DNA of 64,000 bases from positions 1 through 64,000 of IMG/VR virus record IMGVR_UViG_3300021964_000021; one strand, given 5' to 3'. The translations under genes were made by a program, and so were the position numbers. Each line of letters begins with the position of its first letter. Position 1 is the first letter of the stretch. Source of the DNA: a virus. Positions 58,911 to 64,000 of this stretch are shown one piece after another. The notes below the pieces were generated by a model. The model was not told where the DNA came from, did no database searches, and worked only from the letters and a program-made list of their open reading frames with translations.

Positions 58911-59543
58911 TTAACCTTTAAAATCTTCATCGTTTGATCCATATCCTTTATATATTAGTGCTCCACGGAGCATCTTCCTAAAGGATCTGTTATTATTCTT
59001 CCAAACGTCTGTAATATTAATAGAGCGAGATTTGCCGTCTTTAATATTAACGAAGTCTTCTATTGGTAAATTAGAAGCGGATGTCCACTCAGACCTAGCA
59101 ACGTCTAGCAACAGACCTTTAATTTGACTTATATTATATTTAGATACTGAATTATAAGGTAATGTTAATTTGTTGCGTCTTAAATTTTCAACGACTATCC
59201 CTCTTTTAAGTGGATGAATGTAATGAAGATTACATCCTAAAAAAGAAGTTCCCTCAACTTTAATTACAAATACTAGTGGAAATGGGTCAAATACAGATAC
59301 ATTATCTTTTTCAGAGGAATATTCAAACATAAAGAGATGTCCCTGTTTTGGGAATCTTCTGATCATATTGTCATCTGGATCATCACTGGTGCGATCTTTC
59401 ATCTCATCTCTGATAAGACGTTGTGGATCTGCTGCATATTTTTTTGATAGTCTCCTGAATGCTTTTCTGTAAAAGAATGGAGATCTACCAGGTTCTACAT
59501 CAACTTCCTGTCTTAAATCTTCAAAAAGAGTATTCTTAGACAT
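58911..59543 (-). CDS. T4-like conserved protein between gp48 and gp4 (210 aa)
   Basis: N-terminal SPFFYRKAFRRLSKKYAADP and a core with KQGHLFMFEYSSEKDN, DPFPLVFVIKVEG and FLGCNLHYIHPLKRG. This core (GxxYxFxY...D.FPLvf.i......F.G.NLHY..P) is widespread in myoviruses and is sometimes named DNA end protector (gp2); I cannot confirm that name here. It shares 1 nt with the gp4 end, so the two are made together; a role in head-tail joining or genome end handling fits. Confidence 0.75.
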   Translation of the reverse strand: MSKNTLFEDLRQEVDVEPGRSPFFYRKAFRRLSKKYAADPQRLIRDEMKDRTSDDPDDNMIRRFPKQGHLFMFEYSSEKDNVSVFDPFPLVFVIKVEGTSFLGCNLHYIHPLKRGIVVENLRRNKLTLPYNSVSKYNISQIKGLLLDVARSEWTSASNLPIEDFVNIKDGKSRSINITDVWKNNNRSFRKMLRGALIYKGYGSNDEDFKG

Positions 59544-59989
59544 TACTTGATTCCTAGTTCGTCTTCGGTTATAATTTTAAATTCAAGTCGTCTATCCTTA
59601 CACCATTCTGTTGCTGCCTTCCATTTGGCTTTGTTCACTTCATATGTCTTTGCTTCATAGATGAAGGATTTAGTCACTTTTTTAGACTTTCTCTCAGGTG
59701 GTTTAGTTTGTTTTTTAGGTTTTACTTCAACCACATATGTTTTTGTAGATCCATTTTTTTCTTTGACTTTTATAAGAAAGTCTGGGAAGTAACGATGAAC
59801 TCTACCATCAATTGGCGATACATATGGAATACAAAACTCCTCACTTGCCCACTCTAAGATATTCTCATTAAGGTCACACCAAGCACAGAATCTACGCTCC
59901 CAACTACTTCTACAAATAATATTGTTGGGGTTACCCTTGTATTTTTTGGGGAACGATGGGCGGTATCTACTTTTAATACTTTCGCTCAT
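59543..59989 (-). CDS. 4: gp4 head completion protein
   Basis: 148 aa. YKGNPNNIICRSSWERRFCA, ILEWASEEFCIPYVSP, RYFPDFLIKVKE and VVEVKPKKQTKPPE match T4 gp4 (gp50), which has a nuclease-like PD-(D/E)XK fold: Asp in FPDFLI and ExK in VEVKPK. It finishes filled heads before tail joining. First gene of the minus-strand operon. Confidence 0.93.
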   Translation of the reverse strand: MSESIKSRYRPSFPKKYKGNPNNIICRSSWERRFCAWCDLNENILEWASEEFCIPYVSPIDGRVHRYFPDFLIKVKEKNGSTKTYVVEVKPKKQTKPPERKSKKVTKSFIYEAKTYEVNKAKWKAATEWCKDRRLEFKIITEDELGIK

Positions 59990-60032
59990 AAACTTGGCTA
60001 CATATAATATAGGGATCCTTAAACTTATTTAG

Positions 60033-60842
60033 ATGGCAAATCCTATCAATCCTGGCGTTAAGATGACGGACTTAAAGTCCAAAATAATGCGACCCTCTTT
60101 GTCATCTGTTTATGGCGTAGTGGTTAAAACGCCAAAAGGTTTTAAATTTGATGGATTTGAATCTGGTGGACAGGAGCTACTTGAATTAACTTGTGTGGAA
60201 GCTACTCTTCCAGGATCCAGTCTTGGGACAATAGAAACTAATAGAGATTTTCGTGGAGTTATCGAGAGGCACGCATATTCAAAATTATATGATGAAACTA
60301 TTGATTTCACCTTTATGGTGACAATGGATCCAGGTAATAATTCTCAAAAATCATACTTACAGATCAAGTTTTTTGAGGCTTGGATGAGATATATTGTTGG
60401 GGAGGACGTAGGAGATAAAGCATTACAAAAACCAACATTTCAATCTACTCTAAGATATCCACAAGATTATCAGGCACCTCTTGCTATTGTTAAATTTGAG
60501 AAAGATTTGGGTTTTGGACTTGAATCTAAACAAAACATACTAGTATATGAGTTTGTCCAAGCATTCCCTAAAGCAATTAGTTCTGTTCCAGTTAGTTATG
60601 AGGGATCTAATGTCTTAAAAACTACAGTATCCTTTACTTATACTAGATACTTTATTTCTGAAGTTGCAGATAAGGAAGATGTAAAATATGCACCACCATC
60701 ACTTGTATTTAATCCATGGGATTTCAATTCAACGAAAAATTTATATAATAGATCTGGATTGGATTTAGATATTTTCAACTCTAATCCTGGTGCTTCATTA
60801 TTTGGAGAGTCTTCATTCCCAATATTCAGAACTACTGAATAA
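60033..60842 (+). CDS. Tail-tube-fold baseplate protein (gp54/gp19-like, 269 aa)
   Basis: ELTCVEATLPGSSLGTIETN, GVIERHAYSKLYDETIDFTF and MVTMDPGNNSQKSYLQIKFF with PLAIVKFEKDLG resemble the tube-fold proteins gp19/gp54 of T4-like phages. Its place before the gp26-type gene fits gp54, the initiator on which the tube polymerises. Distinguishing it from a second tube protein needs alignment. Confidence 0.6.
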   Translation: MANPINPGVKMTDLKSKIMRPSLSSVYGVVVKTPKGFKFDGFESGGQELLELTCVEATLPGSSLGTIETNRDFRGVIERHAYSKLYDETIDFTFMVTMDPGNNSQKSYLQIKFFEAWMRYIVGEDVGDKALQKPTFQSTLRYPQDYQAPLAIVKFEKDLGFGLESKQNILVYEFVQAFPKAISSVPVSYEGSNVLKTTVSFTYTRYFISEVADKEDVKYAPPSLVFNPWDFNSTKNLYNRSGLDLDIFNSNPGASLFGESSFPIFRTTE

Positions 60843-60845
60843 CCC

Positions 60846-60853
60846 CATAAATA
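60846..60853 (+). promoter_or_regulatory. Late promoter variant, CATAAATA
   Basis: NATAAATA match 4 nt after the preceding stop, 21 nt before the ATG at 60875. Confidence 0.6.
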
Positions 60854-60874
60854 AACACATGAATTGATAAGTTT

Positions 60875-61594
60875 ATGCCATTACCTACTATAGCAGCCCC
60901 AACTTATGATCTGGTTCTTCCTTCCACTGGAGAAGAGTTGCAGTTCAGACCATTCTTGGTAAGAGAGGAAAAACTTCTTGTTCTTGCCTTGGAAAGTGAA
61001 GATCCGAAACAAATCACTACAGCAATTAAGACCGTAATTACAAATTGTATTTTGACAAAGGGAGTAAAAGTAGAGACTCTTCCTACTTTTGATATTGAAT
61101 ATCTCTTCTTGAACATTCGTGGTAAGTCTGTAGGTGAAGAGATTGAAGTAAATGTTCTTTGTCCAGATGATGAAGAGACTTATGTCCCAGTGACTATTAA
61201 TATTGATGATATTAAGGTCAAGAAGTCGGAGGGTCATGATAGATTGATTAAGATTGATAGTACCATTGCTATGGAGATGAAGTATCCATCTTTAGAGCAA
61301 TTTATCAAGAGTAATTTTGATTTCTCTGGTGAGAATAATGTTGAACAGTCATTTGATTTGATCGCTACTTGTATCAGTCAGATTCTTACTGAAGAAGAAA
61401 CTTGGGATCTTGATTCTGTTCCTAAAAGTGAAGTTACTGCATTCTTAGATCAAATGAATTCTAATCAGTTCAAACTGATTGAGAAGTTTTTTGAAACTAT
61501 GCCCAAGTTGTCACATGAGATTGAAGTTACCAATCCAAAAACTAAAGTAAAAAGTACAGTCTTATTGGAAGGATTGTCGAGTTTTTTCGCATAG
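60875..61594 (+). CDS. gp26-type baseplate hub protein (T4_baseplate family, 239 aa)
   Basis: YDLVLPSTGEELQFRPFLVR, EEKLLVLALESED and ITNCILTKGVKVETLPTFD with YLFLNIRGKSVGEE are strong matches to the T4 gp26 family. It ends with codons AGT TTT TTC GCA TAG, and a frame continuing one base back is open into the 57-codon frame at 61606, so a fused form could be made by -1 slipping. It lies between the tube-fold protein and a tape-measure-like gene, the place of tail assembly chaperones in other phages. Confidence 0.88.
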   Translation: MPLPTIAAPTYDLVLPSTGEELQFRPFLVREEKLLVLALESEDPKQITTAIKTVITNCILTKGVKVETLPTFDIEYLFLNIRGKSVGEEIEVNVLCPDDEETYVPVTINIDDIKVKKSEGHDRLIKIDSTIAMEMKYPSLEQFIKSNFDFSGENNVEQSFDLIATCISQILTEEETWDLDSVPKSEVTAFLDQMNSNQFKLIEKFFETMPKLSHEIEVTNPKTKVKSTVLLEGLSSFFA

Positions 61595-61618
61595 CCCTCT
61601 CCCATATGGATTTGGAGA
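61582..61618 (+). promoter_or_regulatory. Candidate -1 ribosomal frameshift site
   Basis: Heptamer T-TTT-TTC (61582-61588) is in the X-XXY-YYZ register of the upstream gene, one codon before its stop. A TCTCC/GGAGA stem (61598-61602/61614-61618) follows after 9 nt. The -1 frame has no stop before the ATG at 61606 and matches its frame. Confidence 0.55.
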
Positions 61619-61779
61619 ACTACTATAAGTTAAACTTTGCTTTGCTCCAGTACCATAAATACTCATTAACTGAGGTAGAGAATCTAATTCCATGGGAGCG
61701 GGAAGTTTATGTTGCATTGTTGAAGGCTCATTTGGAAGAGGAAAAACTCAAAGCGCAACAAGCAAATAATAGTAACTAA
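61606..61779 (+). CDS. 57-aa tail-assembly-chaperone-like C-terminal frame
   Basis: MDLENYYKLNFALLQYHKYS and LIPWEREVYVALLKAHLEEE resemble the second (T-like) part of G/GT chaperones, where YHx-SLxExExLxPWEREiYvxLL is usual. It can be made from its own ATG (weak ribosome site) or as the end of a frameshift fusion with the gp26-type protein, about 302 aa. Its stop overlaps the next start (TAATG). Confidence 0.7.
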   Translation: MDLENYYKLNFALLQYHKYSLTEVENLIPWEREVYVALLKAHLEEEKLKAQQANNSN

Positions 61780-64000
61780 TGGCGAGAACACCAACATTTA
61801 TTCGCGAATTTGTACCATACTCCACAGTTAAGCAGAACGAGCTTAAGTGGAGTAGTTATGCTGCCAGCCGTATTTCTTACAATAGAAATCTTCTTGCTCG
61901 CGAATTTGGTGTAGATCCAGATAAAGTATATTCAACTTTTGCAAGGAATTTTAAGAAGCATACAAAAGATTTTCCTTTAGCAGCAGTAGATACTGGAACA
62001 GAGAAGAATAAGGCAGATTATGAGAAGCAGGAGCAGTATGTTCTGTTCTTGTGGAATTATTATGTTGTAGATAAACCGAAAAAGGTAAGTTTACCTAAGA
62101 AACCAAAAGAGACTACGGTACAAAAACCTAAGGTAGAGGATTCTTATGACGAACAAGAGGTAGATCCAGATAACCCTTATGCTGGTGATACTGATGACCC
62201 TCCAATGATTGCGGAGATGAGTCGTGTTAAACCAAAAAAGGGTGGTGCATTAAAAAAACCAAAAGCAACAGTATCAAAAACATATGTACCAGCGGGACCA
62301 TCAAAAGATGATCTTCTTGGTGATGCTGCAGAAGAGATTGATCCAAGGATAGCAGAACTTCTTGGATTGGAAGATGGTTTTGATTTCAGTTATGATGATT
62401 ATCTTACAATGTTAAAAGAGTGGCAAGTTGCTGCTCGAATGACAGATAGCAAGGTATCTACTGAAGATTCCATGCTGATTGACGAGGAGAGGAAGAGAGT
62501 AAGAAGTAAGACTGGCAAATTTAAGGTAAATGTAAAGAGAGTTGATAAAACAACAACAAAACCTGCAACAAAACCAACCAGTGGTATGGTTGGAAGTGGT
62601 CCAGAAAAACAGCAACTTCTTCTTGCTCCTGGAGAAGATAGTAAGAAGAAGAGGAAGCGTAAAGCATCTCTTGAAGAGAATGTTGCTGCGATAAGAAAGT
62701 CTGTTGAGAAGATATTCAAAGTTCTGAATGGTCAATTTGAGGCTATAAAAAAGAAGTCAGAACTTGATAGACGTAATAAACAAAAAGAGAAGAGAAGAAA
62801 GAAGGAGAGTGCTTTAGAGGGAGCTGGAAAGTTTATGATGAATCAGGCAATGAAACTTGCCGCTCCTACGTTTGATTTGTTAGACAGATTATTTAAATTC
62901 ATCGGAACTATTTTACTCGGAAGAGTAATGATCAAGTTGCTTGAGTGGTTGGCAGATCCAAAAAATCGGGAGAAAGTTGAGTCACTGGGAAGATTCTTAC
63001 AAGATTGGTGGCCAGTATTATTATCTGCATTTGTTCTGTTTGCAACTCCATTAGGTGCATTGATTCGGTCTGTTCTTGCAGGAGTAGTGAAACTGTCTAT
63101 GTTTATGGCAAAGAAGGCAATTCCAGGTCTTCTTAAATTTGCTAGAGCACATCCTCTTGCAGCAGCTGCTACGGTAGTTGTTGGTGGTGCAGCAATTGGT
63201 GGCATCATGCAATCTCAAACACAATCAAATGATCCTGAGAGAGCAAAAGACGGTAAGACTCAGTTAGATGATACTCTAGAGTTTGGTGGCGCTACTGGAG
63301 ATCCCATGAGTGTATTGGGTACTATGTCTGGCGGTGGTCGAGTTCCAAGATACTCTAGAGGTGGAGGGGTTCAAAGAAATAGAAGAACTATGCCATCTGG
63401 TGGAAAGGTAACACATTCCACTGGTAAGAGAGTTAGGGGTGCAGGAAAAGATACTCAGATGATTGTTGCTCAACCTGGTGAGATTGTAATGTCTAAACCA
63501 GCAGTTGATAAGATTGGAGCACCCTTCCTCCTTGGTCTTAACAAGATGGGTGGTGGGACAAACCAACCAACATATTCTAAAATGGGAGATATTCAATTTG
63601 CTCAGGGTGGTGGACAAATTGGAGTTAATATTAATGATAATTTAAATAATTTAAGTATACAGGAGTTAAGTAAGTTATTAGATCCAACAGAACCAGGTGC
63701 AAGAAGACCTCACGTATTCAGAGCAGCAAGAGAAGCAAGGCAAAGATATTCTGCTGCTCCAAGAGAAGAAATAGAAAGACAGGCATTAATTGCAACTATT
63801 CGTGCTGTTAGATCTCCAGAACCACAACAATCATCTAGATCTCCCCTATCGTCTTCCACATCAAGAAGAGAATCGACATCTGGTACTTCTATGGCAGGAG
63901 CGATGACTGGACGTAGAACCTCTCCACCCCCATCTTCACCTTCACCTCAAATGCAAACTCAGGAAAGTGAGAGTGATTCTGAAATGGGTGTACAAGGTCC
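61779..64000 (+). CDS. Tape-measure-like large structural protein, 3' partial
   Basis: Open to the end of the window, at least 740 codons. N-terminal FIREFVPYSTVKQNELKWSS, long Lys-rich helical regions (KKRKRKASLEENVAAIRKS), hydrophobic stretches (WWPVLLSAFVLFATPLGALI and PLAAAATVVVGGAAIGG), and then MIVAQPGEIVMSKPAVDKIG, the G-E-x-V-xx type motif common near the ends of tape measure proteins. The last visible part is Ser/Pro-rich. Position right after a chaperone-like pair supports a gp29/tape-measure role; this remains an inference because the rest is unseen. Confidence 0.6.
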   Translation, partial: MARTPTFIREFVPYSTVKQNELKWSSYAASRISYNRNLLAREFGVDPDKVYSTFARNFKKHTKDFPLAAVDTGTEKNKADYEKQEQYVLFLWNYYVVDKPKKVSLPKKPKETTVQKPKVEDSYDEQEVDPDNPYAGDTDDPPMIAEMSRVKPKKGGALKKPKATVSKTYVPAGPSKDDLLGDAAEEIDPRIAELLGLEDGFDFSYDDYLTMLKEWQVAARMTDSKVSTEDSMLIDEERKRVRSKTGKFKVNVKRVDKTTTKPATKPTSGMVGSGPEKQQLLLAPGEDSKKKRKRKASLEENVAAIRKSVEKIFKVLNGQFEAIKKKSELDRRNKQKEKRRKKESALEGAGKFMMNQAMKLAAPTFDLLDRLFKFIGTILLGRVMIKLLEWLADPKNREKVESLGRFLQDWWPVLLSAFVLFATPLGALIRSVLAGVVKLSMFMAKKAIPGLLKFARAHPLAAAATVVVGGAAIGGIMQSQTQSNDPERAKDGKTQLDDTLEFGGATGDPMSVLGTMSGGGRVPRYSRGGGVQRNRRTMPSGGKVTHSTGKRVRGAGKDTQMIVAQPGEIVMSKPAVDKIGAPFLLGLNKMGGGTNQPTYSKMGDIQFAQGGGQIGVNINDNLNNLSIQELSKLLDPTEPGARRPHVFRAAREARQRYSAAPREEIERQALIATIRAVRSPEPQQSSRSPLSSSTSRRESTSGTSMAGAMTGRRTSPPPSSPSPQMQTQESESDSEMGVQG

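Noticed and set aside
1-64000. High-light-inducible (hli) genes, CRISPR arrays, tRNAs, transposases or integrase
   Set aside because: Looked for by motif and structure; none seen.

Overview
The window is a segment of a T4-like cyanophage (cyanomyovirus) genome. It combines T4 core genes (gp32 ssDNA-binding protein, gp59 helicase loader, gp33 late coactivator, gp53, gp48, gp4, a gp26-type baseplate protein) with host-type photosynthesis genes of marine Synechococcus/Prochlorococcus phages: psbA (D1), psbD (D2), petE (plastocyanin), a PTOX-type plastoquinol oxidase, zwf (glucose-6-phosphate dehydrogenase) and a ferredoxin-dependent bilin reductase. The DNA is AT-rich, genes are tightly packed with many ATGA or 1-nt overlaps, and nine NATAAATA sites match the T4-type late promoter. 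No tRNA, CRISPR array, integrase or insertion sequence was seen.

Layout. 1-3.3 kb: virion genes (subtilase-like protein, long fibre protein with a C-terminal cupredoxin domain). 3.3-11.7 kb: host-derived energy block psbA - LOG-family enzyme - exported HExxH protein - petE - 41-aa membrane protein - psbD - sulfotransferase - 2OG-Fe(II) oxygenase - PTOX - 43-aa membrane protein - zwf. 11.7-31.9 kb: a large array of fibre/adhesin-like structural genes, including a 1547-aa repeat protein, a 1279-aa protein with five carbohydrate-binding-like modules, and three tandem cysteine-rich paralogues. 32-44 kb: tail chaperone-like protein and a surface-chemistry island with two 2OG-Fe(II) oxygenases, GT9-like glycosyltransferase, carbamoyltransferase, a third oxygenase, split HldE (nucleotidyltransferase + kinase), HAD phosphatase-like protein, cupin, HldD epimerase (minus strand), a fibre protein, glutaredoxin, bilin reductase (minus strand) and a second carbamoyltransferase. 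44-49 kb: small early-type genes, many under 80 codons, with host-like promoters. 49-55 kb: thyX, truncated carbamoyltransferase, phoH, PD-(D/E)XK nuclease, gp33, gp59, DUF1825-like gene, gp32. 55-60 kb, minus strand: gp53 with a very large insertion, gp48, unknown, gp4. 60-64 kb, plus strand: tail-tube-fold protein, gp26-type protein with a candidate -1 frameshift into a 57-codon frame, and the start of a tape-measure-like gene that leaves the window.

How it fits together. The photosynthesis genes would keep photosystem II turning over (D1/D2) and manage electron flow (plastocyanin, PTOX), while zwf supplies NADPH and pentose for nucleotide synthesis with ThyX. The many oxygenases, carbamoyl-, sulfo- and glycosyl-transferases and the ADP-heptose-type genes suggest phage-directed modification of glycans, small molecules or the virion; the substrates cannot be read from the sequence.
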